DNA of 64,000 nt from Arthrobacter pigmenti (GTDB lineage Bacteria; Actinomycetota; Actinomycetes; Actinomycetales; Micrococcaceae), in assembly GCF_011927905.1 (NCBI RefSeq), contig NZ_JAATJL010000001.1, positions 310,001 to 374,000 on the forward strand, given 5' to 3'. Below, in pieces: positions 54,599 through 62,888 of this stretch (the first letter of the stretch is position 1; the number at the start of each line of letters is the position of its first letter). The notes under the pieces were generated by a model. That model was not told the origin of the DNA. It saw only the letters and a list, made by a program, of their open reading frames with translations, and did not search any database. The position numbers were made by a program, and so were the translations under genes.

Positions 54599-55986
54599 GT
54601 CTCTCCAAAGACCGCAGCCTGAACGAACAGCTCGCTGCCGAACTCAGGGGCATGGTCCATCCGTCACGAGTCCTCTCGGACGCGGCTTCGCTTGTGCACT
54701 ACTCCCGCGACTTGGGGCCGTTTGAATCGGCGCCTATGCCAGCCATCGTCGTGCTCGCTGAAAGCGTGGAGGAGGTGCAGCACTCGGTGCGAGTGGCCGG
54801 GTTACGGAGAGTGGCAGTTGTTCCGCGCGGGGCTGGAACGGGTTTGTCCGGGGGCGCTATGGCGCTTCAAGGATGCATCATCCTCAGCCTCGAACGAATG
54901 AACCGCATCCTTGAGATCAGGCCAATGGACGAAATGGCCGTTGTCGAGCCTGGAGTGATCAACGCAGATCTGAACACAGCAGTCGAGCCGCATGGGTTGA
55001 TGTACGCCCCTGATCCGGCAAGCCACCGTATTTCGACCATCGGCGGCAACGTTGCCACGAATGCGGGCGGACTTCGCTGCGCCAAGTACGGGGTCACCAG
55101 GGATTCGGTCCTCGCCCTCGACGTGGTGCTCGCCGATGGAACCCTCATTCACACGGGTCATGACACCTTCAAGGGAGTAGCTGGCTATGACCTGACTGCC
55201 CTGTTTGTCGGTTCGGAAGGCACACTTGGCATCATCGTCGGGATAACGGTCCGATTGAAGTATCTCCCCGTGCGGTCACGTACACTTGCCGCGTTCTTCG
55301 ACGACGTTCCCGCTGCGGCGGCAGGGGTCCTGGCAATCGGCACGGCGCGAGTACAGCCAGCCGTCCTGGAGCTCCTTGACGGGAACACCTTGCAGGTCCT
55401 GGATAGCGCTTACGGTTCAAATCTTCGGCGCCGCGGCGGATCCCTACTGCTGATTCAAACCGACGGGTTCGGCGCAGAAGCGGAAGCTGAGGTCGTACGG
55501 GAGGCGCTGGTAAACCTCGGTGCGAGTGTAAGTGCCGAGAGTGGCGGCGAGGCTGAGAGATTGCTTGACCTACGACGGAACGCGCGAGGCGACGACGTGG
55601 AGGACGAGTTCCGGGTTGGCGAAGACGTCGCAGTCCCGCGATCCAAGCTTGTGCATTACGTCGCGGAGCTAGAACGTATGGCGCGGGACCACAACGTGCT
55701 GCTGAAAGTGGTTGCGCACGCCGGCGACGGCAACCTGCATCCGACGTTCTGGATCCGGACGAGTGAAGGCGACGCCGGCCTTGCCCGGCTGGATTCTGCA
55801 CTGGACGAATCTATAGGCGCGGCGCTTGCGTTGGGCGGCACGATTACAGGTGAGCACGGTGTAGGGGAATACAAACTGCGCTGGCTGTCCTGGGAACAAG
55901 GTGCTGATCTGCAGCGTATCCAACGCGGGATCAAGCAGTTGTTCGACCCTCACGGCATACTCAATCCTGGTAGGGCAATAGCGTAG
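54595..55986 (+). CDS. FAD-linked oxidase, glycolate oxidase GlcD-like
   Basis: 463 residues from GTG 54595; an upstream in-frame ATG (54499) would lie inside the previous gene. FAD-binding 4 domain: VAVVPRGAGTGLSGGAMAL (pyrophosphate loop), PDPASHRISTIGGNVATNAGG and GVTRDSVLALDVVLADG, then the C-terminal oxidase domain with VVAHAGDGNLHPTF and TGEHGVGEYKLRWL (His ligands/active-site region). The family oxidises 2-hydroxy acids such as glycolate or D-lactate; the substrate is inferred. Glycolate oxidase partners GlcE/GlcF are not in the window, so a stand-alone D-lactate-type dehydrogenase is equally possible. Confidence 0.9.
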   Translation: MSLSKDRSLNEQLAAELRGMVHPSRVLSDAASLVHYSRDLGPFESAPMPAIVVLAESVEEVQHSVRVAGLRRVAVVPRGAGTGLSGGAMALQGCIILSLERMNRILEIRPMDEMAVVEPGVINADLNTAVEPHGLMYAPDPASHRISTIGGNVATNAGGLRCAKYGVTRDSVLALDVVLADGTLIHTGHDTFKGVAGYDLTALFVGSEGTLGIIVGITVRLKYLPVRSRTLAAFFDDVPAAAAGVLAIGTARVQPAVLELLDGNTLQVLDSAYGSNLRRRGGSLLLIQTDGFGAEAEAEVVREALVNLGASVSAESGGEAERLLDLRRNARGDDVEDEFRVGEDVAVPRSKLVHYVAELERMARDHNVLLKVVAHAGDGNLHPTFWIRTSEGDAGLARLDSALDESIGAALALGGTITGEHGVGEYKLRWLSWEQGADLQRIQRGIKQLFDPHGILNPGRAIA

Positions 55987-56127
55987 GGTCCTGACGCAGG
56001 CAGGCCATGCGGGAAGCGGTACGACAGACGGTCACGTGCAATCCCGGGGTATCTCTACCCGGCGGATAGACTTATCGCAGCTATGCCTCGTAGAACACGA
56101 GGCAACATACAGAATGGGGAAACCGAC

Positions 56128-56628
56128 ATGTCAGACAACACAACCGGCCGGCCCGGAGACCACAACGACCAGGACGACACCTCACGGTACCCCGCAGGGC
56201 AGCAGTGGCAGCAGCCGTCATCGAACGAGCCGGCGCCGGCTAACCAGTCCTACGGGCAGCCCTCCGGTTATGGCCAGCCGCAGGGAGCATCGCCTTACGG
56301 CGGACAGGGCGGCTACGGTGGCGGTTACGGACAGCCGGCGGAGAACCCCGGCAAGACGCTAGGCATCGTCGGTATGATCTGCTCGATCATCTGGCCGATC
56401 TCGATCGTAGGTTTGATCGTCTCGATCATTGCGATGGTCAAGTCGAAGAAGGCTGGCATGGGTAACGGCTTCGCGCTTGCCGGGATCATCATCGGCGCGA
56501 TTGGCGTGGTCACCGGCATCCTTACAATCATTCTCATTATCGTCGGCATTAGCGCAGCGGCGGAAATCTGTAACGAGCTTGGTTCCGGCACTCACATCTA
56601 CCAGGGCACCGAGATCACCTGCCCGTAG
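56128..56628 (+). CDS. DUF4190-type membrane protein with Gly/Pro/Gln-rich N-terminus
   Basis: 166 residues from ATG 56128 (GGGGA upstream); a longer frame to 56083 is less likely. The first 70 residues are Gln/Pro/Gly/Tyr-rich and disordered (YGQPSGYGQPQG type repeats). Then LGIVGMICSIIWPISIVGLI and GFALAGIIIGAIGVVTGIL form two or three membrane helices of the DUF4190 kind with a short basic loop, and a short extracellular-type tail with two Cys (AEICNELG, EITCP). Function unknown. Followed by a strong terminator. Confidence 0.75.
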   Translation: MSDNTTGRPGDHNDQDDTSRYPAGQQWQQPSSNEPAPANQSYGQPSGYGQPQGASPYGGQGGYGGGYGQPAENPGKTLGIVGMICSIIWPISIVGLIVSIIAMVKSKKAGMGNGFALAGIIIGAIGVVTGILTIILIIVGISAAAEICNELGSGTHIYQGTEITCP

Positions 56629-56644
56629 GTATGTCAGTTACGCG

Positions 56645-56690
56645 AAGCGCTCCTATGGTTCATTTCTAAGAACCATAGGAGCGCTTGGTT
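56645..56690. terminator. Bidirectional terminator, perfect 17-bp stem
   Basis: Arms 56645-56661 and 56670-56686 with an 8-base loop, followed by GGTT. It separates convergent genes. Confidence 0.88.
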
Positions 56691-56717
56691 TAAGCCCATG
56701 AATGCTGCATTCCAGGT

Positions 56718-58070
56718 TCAGGAGTCATTGCTTCCGGTGATGATGTCCATAGTCTTGGTGTCAGCAGTGAGCATGATCGCGGCCTCGTCGCGACGGTGCC
56801 GCAGCACCGAGTCGAGATAGGACTGCACGGCTTCCGCAAGCGGCACGTTCCGGTCCTGCTTCTCGGACATGTACCAGCGGTGCTCCAGAACCTCGTGAAC
56901 AACCTCCGCGGGCTCGAGCTTGCCGCCCAGCTCGCGGGGGACTGCCCGCACAATCGGCTCGAACACATGCGCAACCCATTGGTGTGCACTGATTTCCTCA
57001 TCCACACCCGGGTTGTTATCCGCACGGTACGCGTCCATGTCATTGAGGAGTCGGCGGGCCTGGTTCTCCTGGGCGTCAATGCCCGTGAGGCGGATCAAGC
57101 GGCGGCTGTGATGTCCGGCGTCGACCACTTTGGGCTGCAACTGAATCTGGGACGTCTCGGAAACTGTCTTGATCGCATACTCTTCAACGTCGAAGCCGAG
57201 CTCGTTGAGCCGCCGTATGCGGGCGTTGACTCTCCATCGCTCACCGAGTTCAAAGGACTCCTGCTCAGTGAGTTCCGCCCACAACCGGCGGTAACTGTCC
57301 ATGATGAGCTCGCTGGTGGCAAGGGGATCAACCTTCTCCTCGATGAGGCCTCCCTCGGCCAGATCCATGAGTTCACCGGCGATGTTCACCCGTGCGATCT
57401 CGAGGTCGTATTCGCGCTGCCCGTTGGACAGTTCCGGGTAGAGCTCACCGGTTTCCGCATCGACGAGGTACGCAGCGAACGCTCCGGCGTCGCGACGGAA
57501 AAGCGTGTTGGACAGCGACACATCGCCCCAGTAGAAGCCGATCAGGTGCAGACGGACCAGCAGGAGTGCTTGTGCATCGATGAGGCGGGTGAGCGTGTCC
57601 TTCCGCAGCATCTGGGAAAAGAGCGCGCGGTAGGGCATGGAGAACTTCAGGTGCCGGGTGACCAGCACAGGATTGAGGTCTGCGCCGTCGAGGCTCTTGC
57701 GGCCCGAAATGACTGCGACGGGCTCCACGCATGGAACGTCGAGACGCTGCAGTTTCCGCAGCATGTGATACTCATGACGGGCAATGTGTTCGCTGGTTTC
57801 CTTGACGGCGATCACGGACCCGCCCAGGTGCGCGAACCGGACGATGTGGCGGGAGATGCCTCGCGGCAGCGCCGCCAGGTTCTCGGCCGGCCATTCTTCC
57901 AGCGCGAGATGCCACGGCAGATCCAGCAACTCCGGGTCGGTGGCCGCGGCGAGGATATTGAGGGATCCGAGTGAACCTTCGTTGAGTGCGCTCCTGGACC
58001 GCGGTAGCTTTCCGGGCTGCTCGTAGTCTGTGGGCTCGTTGTGCCAGTTGGCTTGTGTCGAGTCAGTCAT
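56718..58070 (-). CDS. DUF4032 protein, kinase-like
   Basis: 450 residues. The region FYWGDVSLSNTLFRRDAGAF then YLVDAETGELY has the layout of a protein-kinase-like catalytic loop (GDxSxxN) and metal-binding Asp (VDAE), preceded by a Lys (VIAVKETSEHIA) and an Arg-His-Glu helix (EHIARHEYHML), as in the RIO/lipopolysaccharide-kinase superfamily. The C-terminal part is the actinobacterial DUF4032 domain (HHSRRLIRLTGIDAQENQA). Target unknown. It is downstream of the ABC ATPase gene but separated by a terminator hairpin. Confidence 0.8.
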   Translation of the reverse strand: MTDSTQANWHNEPTDYEQPGKLPRSRSALNEGSLGSLNILAAATDPELLDLPWHLALEEWPAENLAALPRGISRHIVRFAHLGGSVIAVKETSEHIARHEYHMLRKLQRLDVPCVEPVAVISGRKSLDGADLNPVLVTRHLKFSMPYRALFSQMLRKDTLTRLIDAQALLLVRLHLIGFYWGDVSLSNTLFRRDAGAFAAYLVDAETGELYPELSNGQREYDLEIARVNIAGELMDLAEGGLIEEKVDPLATSELIMDSYRRLWAELTEQESFELGERWRVNARIRRLNELGFDVEEYAIKTVSETSQIQLQPKVVDAGHHSRRLIRLTGIDAQENQARRLLNDMDAYRADNNPGVDEEISAHQWVAHVFEPIVRAVPRELGGKLEPAEVVHEVLEHRWYMSEKQDRNVPLAEAVQSYLDSVLRHRRDEAAIMLTADTKTMDIITGSNDS

Positions 58071-58097
58071 TGTGTGAGATGTCCTAACAAAGACGAT

Positions 58098-58137
58098 GGC
58101 CCCCGTCGGTTGAGTTTACCGTCAACCAACAGGGGCC
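58098..58137 (-). terminator. Terminator after the ABC ATPase gene
   Basis: GGCCCC (58098-58103) pairs with GGGGCC (58132-58137), with an inner GGTTGA/TCAACC pair; on the minus strand followed by ATCGTCTTTGTT. Confidence 0.75.
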
Positions 58138-58180
58138 ACCGCGTGAGCCTACAAGGCAGTCCGCTTGTGCTTAAGGCAAG

Positions 58181-59269
58181 TTACACGTGGTCCGCCAGGC
58201 GGAGCCCGTCCTTGGTGTCGAATAGGTGAACGTGGCCCTGCGAAGGCCGAACGAAGACTGTGTCCCCCTTCATTGGTGGGCGGCGCCCATCAACGCGTGC
58301 CACCATGTCATGGGTCTCGCCGTTGATCTCCGTGTGGCCGTAGAGGTAGGCGTCCGCACCGAGCTCTTCCACCACGTCAACCTCAACGCGGAGACCCTCT
58401 CCGGTGGGAGCAATCTCCAGGTCCTCGGGACGGACACCCAGTGAGACGGTACCGCCGTGCGCTGCGCTCAAAACCTCGCCGGGAACGGGATAAGTGATGT
58501 CGCCGAACTTCACGCCGCCGTCCGCAGTGGGCAGCTCCAGAATATTCATCGCGGGGGAGCCGATGAAGCCGGCCACAAACACGTTCTGGGGGCGTTCGTA
58601 GAGGTTGCGGGGAGTGTCGACCTGCTGCAGGATCCCGTCCTTGAGGACTGCAACGCGATCGCCCATGGTCATGGCTTCGACCTGGTCGTGGGTCACATAC
58701 ACGGTGGTGACTCCGAGGCGGCGGGTTAGCGATGCGATCTGCGTGCGGGTCTGGACACGAAGCTTGGCGTCGAGGTTGGACAGCGGCTCATCCATGAGGA
58801 ATACCTGCGGGTTACGCACAATCGCGCGTCCCATGGCAACACGCTGACGCTGGCCACCGGAGAGAGCCTTGGGCTTGCGGTCAAGGTACGGCTCGAGGTC
58901 GAGAAGCTTTGCAGCTTCGCGGACGCGCTGCGCACGCTCTTCCTTGGATATGCCTGCGATCTTCAGGGCGAAGCCCATGTTGTCGGCAACGGACATGTGC
59001 GGGTACAGCGCGTAGTTCTGGAAAACCATCGCGATGTCGCGGTCCTTCGGCGGAACATCGGTGACGTCGCGGTCGCCAATGAGGATACGGCCCGAGTTGA
59101 CGTCTTCGAGGCCTGCAAGCATTCGCAGGGAGGTGGACTTTCCGCAACCGGAGGGTCCAACGAGAACGAGGAATTCGCCGTCTGCGATCTCGATGTCGAG
59201 CTTGTCTACGGCGGGCTTCTCGGTGCCCGGGTACAGGCGCGTAGCCTGGTCAAACGTTACCGTTGCCAT
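58181..59269 (-). CDS. ABC transporter ATP-binding protein, UgpC/MsiK (multiple sugar) type
   Basis: 362 residues from ATG 59269 with AAAGGAAAAG upstream. Walker A GPSGCGKST, Q-loop VFQNYALYPHM, signature LSGGQRQRVAMGRAI, Walker B VFLMDEPLSNLD, and a C-terminal TOBE/MalK-like regulatory domain (LGVRPEDLEIAPTGEGLRVE). No membrane or binding-protein genes are adjacent, so like Streptomyces MsiK it may energise several sugar importers elsewhere. Located next to otsB-otsA but transcribed from its own promoter region. Confidence 0.93.
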   Translation of the reverse strand: MATVTFDQATRLYPGTEKPAVDKLDIEIADGEFLVLVGPSGCGKSTSLRMLAGLEDVNSGRILIGDRDVTDVPPKDRDIAMVFQNYALYPHMSVADNMGFALKIAGISKEERAQRVREAAKLLDLEPYLDRKPKALSGGQRQRVAMGRAIVRNPQVFLMDEPLSNLDAKLRVQTRTQIASLTRRLGVTTVYVTHDQVEAMTMGDRVAVLKDGILQQVDTPRNLYERPQNVFVAGFIGSPAMNILELPTADGGVKFGDITYPVPGEVLSAAHGGTVSLGVRPEDLEIAPTGEGLRVEVDVVEELGADAYLYGHTEINGETHDMVARVDGRRPPMKGDTVFVRPSQGHVHLFDTKDGLRLADHV

Positions 59270-59407
59270 TTTTCTTTTCCTTTTCACGGGCAGGTACGTG
59301 CCCGACGATCCGTTGTGAATGGAGAGTATTCAGTTGTGGCGGCTCAGTCAGCAGGCCGAAATGCATCAACCGTGAACTGGGTCACAAGATGAAAGTATGG
59401 CACGAAC

Positions 59408-60193
59408 TTACGCAGAGGCGCCAGCACGACGGAATGTGACCAGCTCCTGAAGCACATGAACAAGCTGTTCAGGTGAGGTGATGCGGTAGAGGGCAGCAGT
59501 TTCGCCTTCGCCTACCTTGATCCCCACATCCGGGGCTTTCAGGGTCTTGAATGCGTGCTCGTCGGTGACGTCATCGCCGGCGAAAATCACCGCTGTGGCG
59601 TTCGTCAGTTCACGCAGGCTTTGTAGACCCCTGCCCTTGTCCGCCTGGACGACAGAAAGTTCAAGCACGTTCTTGCCGTCAGAAAGATGCAGGTCTTCCA
59701 GCGACGCCAGCGCGTCCCGGGCCGCGGCGGTTGCCGCTTTGCCTGTCCCTTGGTCGGCCGTCCGGGTGTGGAGTACGACGCCGGCCGGCTTGAGTTCCAG
59801 CACGGTCCCGGGATGTGCGTCCACTACGTCCTGCACCGCGGCGGTTGCCCGGCGGAGGATCGACGCCTGCGATTCGGTAAGCTCAAGCGGCGCGCCGTCC
59901 GGCCCCGTCCAGGTTTCGGCGCCGTGGCTGCCGATAAGCAGGGTTTCCGGTTCGGGAGAGGCAACCAGCCGCAGGCTGTCCAACGCGCGCCCGGAGATGA
60001 GCGCCGTCGTCGTACGTGGTATTTGCGCCAGCTCCCGCAGTGCCGCCGTAGAACCGGGGAGTGCTCGTGCGTCTTCGGCGCGATCGACAAGCGGCGACAT
60101 GGTGCCGTCGAAGTCGAGGGCAACCAGGAGGTGGTCGGTTGCCGCGGCGGTGGCGAGCGCCGAGAGCAGTTCGGGGCTCAGTGTCTCAGACAA
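59408..60193 (-). CDS. otsB: Trehalose-6-phosphate phosphatase OtsB
   Basis: 261 residues of the HAD superfamily. ALDFDGTMSPLV (nucleophile Asp-x-Asp), ALISGRALDSL, GSHGAETW, ELKPAGVVLHTR, KGRGLQ and IFAGDDVTDEHAF give all four HAD motifs. It dephosphorylates trehalose-6-phosphate to trehalose. The ATG at 60193 overlaps the otsA end by eight bases, so they are coupled. Confidence 0.95.
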   Translation of the reverse strand: MSETLSPELLSALATAAATDHLLVALDFDGTMSPLVDRAEDARALPGSTAALRELAQIPRTTTALISGRALDSLRLVASPEPETLLIGSHGAETWTGPDGAPLELTESQASILRRATAAVQDVVDAHPGTVLELKPAGVVLHTRTADQGTGKAATAAARDALASLEDLHLSDGKNVLELSVVQADKGRGLQSLRELTNATAVIFAGDDVTDEHAFKTLKAPDVGIKVGEGETAALYRITSPEQLVHVLQELVTFRRAGASA

Positions 60194-61631
60194 GGACTTC
60201 CTCCCGGGTGCCGTTCTGGAGTTCGGAAAGGAACGCCTTGGACCAGCGTTCGACGTCGTTCTGCAGCACTTGCCGGCGCATGGTGCGCATGCGGCGGGTG
60301 GCTTCCGCCGGGCTCATCTCCAGTGCGGTGCGGATGGCCGCCTTGAGCCCGTCGATGTCGTGCGGATTCACGAGGATGGCCTGGCGGAGGGTGTCTGCAG
60401 CCCCGGCGAACTCGCTGAGCACCAGCGCGCCGCGGTTGCCGGTCCTTGCCGCAACGTATTCCTTGGCAACCAGATTCATGCCGTCGCGCAGGGCAGTCAC
60501 GAGCATGACATCCGCAGCCAGGTACAGTGCCACCATCTCCTCGACCGGATAGCTGTGGTGGAGGTAGCGGATGGCGGTGTTCTTGATCGTGTCGTATTGG
60601 CCGTTGATGCGGCCGACCGACCCTTCGATCTCTTCGCGCAGCAGCCGGTACTGTTCGACCCGTTCGCGGCTTGGACTCGCCACCTGGATCAGGGCCGCGT
60701 CCTCGACCTGGACCTTTCCGTCCGCCAGGAGCTCCTCGTAGGCCTTGAGCCTGTGACCGATGCCTTTGGTGTAATCGAGCCGGTCGACGCCCAGGAGGAT
60801 GTGCTTCGGATTGCCGAGCTCCCGGCGGATCTCACGCGAACGCTCAATGATGTCCGGCCGGTTTGCAAGATCGACGATGCGCTGCACGTCGATGGAGATC
60901 GGGAAGGCTTCGGCCCTTGAGATGTAGTCGTGGGCGCCGTCCTCGCCTTTGACCTGCACCTGCTGCTGCCGTACGGCCAGTCCGAGGAAGCGGCGGACGC
61001 AGCGCAGGAAGTTGCTGGCATCGCTTGGACGCTGGAAGCCGATCAGATCCGCCCCGAGCAGGCCCTCGATGACCTGGCGGCGCCACGGAAGTTGCGCGTA
61101 GATTTCCAGCGGCGGGAAGGGGATGTGGTTGAAGAAGCCGATTTTCAGATCGGGGCGGGCCTTGCGCAGCAGTTTTGGCACCAGCTGCAACTGGTAGTCC
61201 TGGACCCAGACCGTTGCACCCTCCGCCGCGATTGCTGCGGTGGCATCGGCGAACCGTTCGTTGATCTTGCGGTACGAGTCCCACCAGTGCCTGTGGAACT
61301 CAGGTGGAGCGATGACGTCGTGGTACAGCGGCCAGAGGGTGGCGTTGGAGAAGCCTTCATAGTAGAACTCGACATCGTCAGCGCTCAGCGGTACCGGCAC
61401 GAGCCGCATGTTGTCGTGGTCGAAGGACTCGAGCGTCTCATCGGATGCGCCGTGCCAGCCGACCCACGCGCCGTCGGCCTTTTCCATTACGGGGGCAAGC
61501 GCGGTGACCAGGCCGCCAGGGGACCGACGCCAGGTGCCGTTGCCGCCGTCGTCGTTCACCCGGTCCACCGGCAGCCGGTTGGACACGACAATGAACTCGA
61601 ACTCACCGTACGTGGTATCGCCTGATCGCAT
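60186..61631 (-). CDS. otsA: Trehalose-6-phosphate synthase OtsA
   Basis: 481 residues from ATG 61631, which has AGGGGTG upstream; the longer open frame to 62024 is rejected as its extra part matches nothing. GT20 family, GT-B fold: VSNRLPVDRV, TWRRSPGGLVTAL, WVGWHG, VWVQDYQLQLVP, FFNHIPFPP, GVDRLDYTKGI and LRDGMNLVAKEYVA. It makes trehalose-6-phosphate from a nucleotide-glucose and glucose-6-phosphate. With TreS and GlgE it links trehalose to glucan in this organism. Divergent from a thiol protein, with a long inverted repeat in the gap. Confidence 0.96.
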   Translation of the reverse strand: MRSGDTTYGEFEFIVVSNRLPVDRVNDDGGNGTWRRSPGGLVTALAPVMEKADGAWVGWHGASDETLESFDHDNMRLVPVPLSADDVEFYYEGFSNATLWPLYHDVIAPPEFHRHWWDSYRKINERFADATAAIAAEGATVWVQDYQLQLVPKLLRKARPDLKIGFFNHIPFPPLEIYAQLPWRRQVIEGLLGADLIGFQRPSDASNFLRCVRRFLGLAVRQQQVQVKGEDGAHDYISRAEAFPISIDVQRIVDLANRPDIIERSREIRRELGNPKHILLGVDRLDYTKGIGHRLKAYEELLADGKVQVEDAALIQVASPSRERVEQYRLLREEIEGSVGRINGQYDTIKNTAIRYLHHSYPVEEMVALYLAADVMLVTALRDGMNLVAKEYVAARTGNRGALVLSEFAGAADTLRQAILVNPHDIDGLKAAIRTALEMSPAEATRRMRTMRRQVLQNDVERWSKAFLSELQNGTREEVLV

Positions 61632-61660
61632 ACTGTCACCCCTGAAATTTAGTAGCCCTA

Positions 61661-61711
61661 CTGATGACTTTAGCCGGTCCCGCGGTTGGGGGACGGCCAG
61701 AAAGTCATCAG
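61661..61711. repeat. Inverted repeat CTGATGACTTT/AAAGTCATCAG between otsA and the thiol-protein gene
   Basis: Perfect 11-bp arms at 61661-61671 and 61701-61711 with 29 bases between; the inner GCCGGTCCC/GGGGACGGC can extend the stem imperfectly. It lies 30-80 bases upstream of the otsA start and 51-101 upstream of the plus-strand gene. Attenuator or operator. Confidence 0.5.
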
Positions 61712-61761
61712 GGACGTCACCTAAAATGGTGGGGAAGCCCCACTGATACGGACGAGGACTG

Positions 61762-62619
61762 ATGACGCCGAACAATTCCCAACCGAGCAAGGCCCAGCGC
61801 AAGTCGGAGGCACGCGAGCAGGCGCGGTTGATGCGGGAGCAGCAGGAACGCAAGGAGAAGCGGGCGTCATTCCTGATCAAGTGGGGTGTTGTGGCCGCGG
61901 TCGTGGCGATCCTAGTCATCATCGGCCTGATCGTTGTCGGCAACATACGCAACCAGGTGCCCGACGCCGGCTCGGCCCCGGCACACGGCAATGAATTCGG
62001 TGGGATCACGCTGACCTCTACCACCGACTTGGAGGAAACGTCGGTGGAGCAGGTGGATGTCGCAACCCTCCCCGAAGAGGCGAACCCGGCCGACCTGCCG
62101 CCGGGCGTCGCGGCATCCGGCCCGGACGAACCCGTACAGGTGGTGGCCTACGTCGATGTGAATTGCGTGCATTGCGCCAATTTCGAGCGGACCCATGCCG
62201 AGCAGGTCGAGTCGTGGCTGAATGAGGGTGCGATCACGTTCGAGTACCGGAATGTCGCCTACCTGGACCCGAACTCGCAGACGCAGTACTCGTCGCGGGG
62301 TGCCGCTGCGCTCGCCTGCGTCGCAGATATCTCGCCGGAAGCGTACTGGGACTTCTCCGTTGCGCTCTTCGGCAATTTCGAGAACGGTGAGCTGAACGAC
62401 GGCGAGCTGGCGGAGATGGCTCAGGCCGCAGGATCGGCGGACATCTCGGGTTGCCTGGCTGAGAACACGTTCCGCCCGTGGGTGAAGTACACAACGCAGG
62501 CGGGAGAGGTTCACGGAGTTGGCGGAACCCCCACCGTGTTTGTGGACGGAGAGGAAATCCCTGACCCGGTCAGCGATTTCGCCACGGTCACCCAGGAGAA
62601 GATCGACGCCAAGAACTGA
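61762..62619 (+). CDS. Membrane-anchored DsbA/thioredoxin-like thiol oxidoreductase
   Basis: 285 residues. A charged cytoplasmic start (KAQRKSEAREQARLMREQQE coiled-coil-like), one membrane helix (WGVVAAVVAILVIIGLIVVG), then an extracytoplasmic DsbA-type domain with the active-site CVHC (in VDVNCVHCANFE) and the cis-Pro loop GVGGTPTVFVDG. Length and order match the actinobacterial thioredoxin-domain proteins that oxidise or isomerise disulfides outside the membrane. The start has GAGGAC upstream. A hairpin follows the stop. Confidence 0.92.
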   Translation: MTPNNSQPSKAQRKSEAREQARLMREQQERKEKRASFLIKWGVVAAVVAILVIIGLIVVGNIRNQVPDAGSAPAHGNEFGGITLTSTTDLEETSVEQVDVATLPEEANPADLPPGVAASGPDEPVQVVAYVDVNCVHCANFERTHAEQVESWLNEGAITFEYRNVAYLDPNSQTQYSSRGAAALACVADISPEAYWDFSVALFGNFENGELNDGELAEMAQAAGSADISGCLAENTFRPWVKYTTQAGEVHGVGGTPTVFVDGEEIPDPVSDFATVTQEKIDAKN

Positions 62620-62625
62620 TCCCGG

Positions 62626-62660
62626 AGCGCCGTCGCTGATTTCCCGGCAGCGGCGGCGCT
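62626..62660 (+). terminator. Terminator hairpin after the thiol-protein gene
   Basis: AGCGCCGTCGCTG (62626-62638) pairs with CAGCGGCGGCGCT (62648-62660), one G-T pair, 9-base loop. It stands between the CDS and tRNA-Thr. Confidence 0.7.
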
Positions 62661-62722
62661 GGGCTAACCTTGTGTAGCGCTGTTTTATGTACGACGACGG
62701 CGCCCGCTGGCTCAGCCAGTCC

Positions 62723-62799
62723 GCCTCCTTAGCTCAGTTGGCCAGAGCACCTGTCTTGTAAACAGGGGGTCGCCGGTTCGAATCCGGCAGGGGGCTCCA
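62723..62799 (+). tRNA. tRNA-Thr (anticodon TGT), CCA encoded
   Basis: Acceptor GCCTCCT/AGGGGGC, D-arm, anticodon stem CCTGT/ACAGG with loop CTTGTAA (anticodon TGT, reads ACA), T-arm GCCGG/CCGGC with TTCGAAT. Followed by TCCA, so the CCA end is encoded. A copy of the 12-base word lies 21 bases upstream (62691-62702). Confidence 0.95.
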
Positions 62800-62888
62800 T
62801 ACACAGGCTTGGAAGTAGCCCGGTTGCGCTTCCCTCAGCTACCCGTCGCTCAGTCCGTTTCAAAGGCGCTTCACTTGGCTCGCTGGAA

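Noticed and set aside
60186-62024. Longer OtsA form starting upstream of 61631
   Set aside because: The extra N-terminus shows no family similarity, overlaps the divergent gene, and ATG 61631 has a good Shine-Dalgarno at the expected distance.
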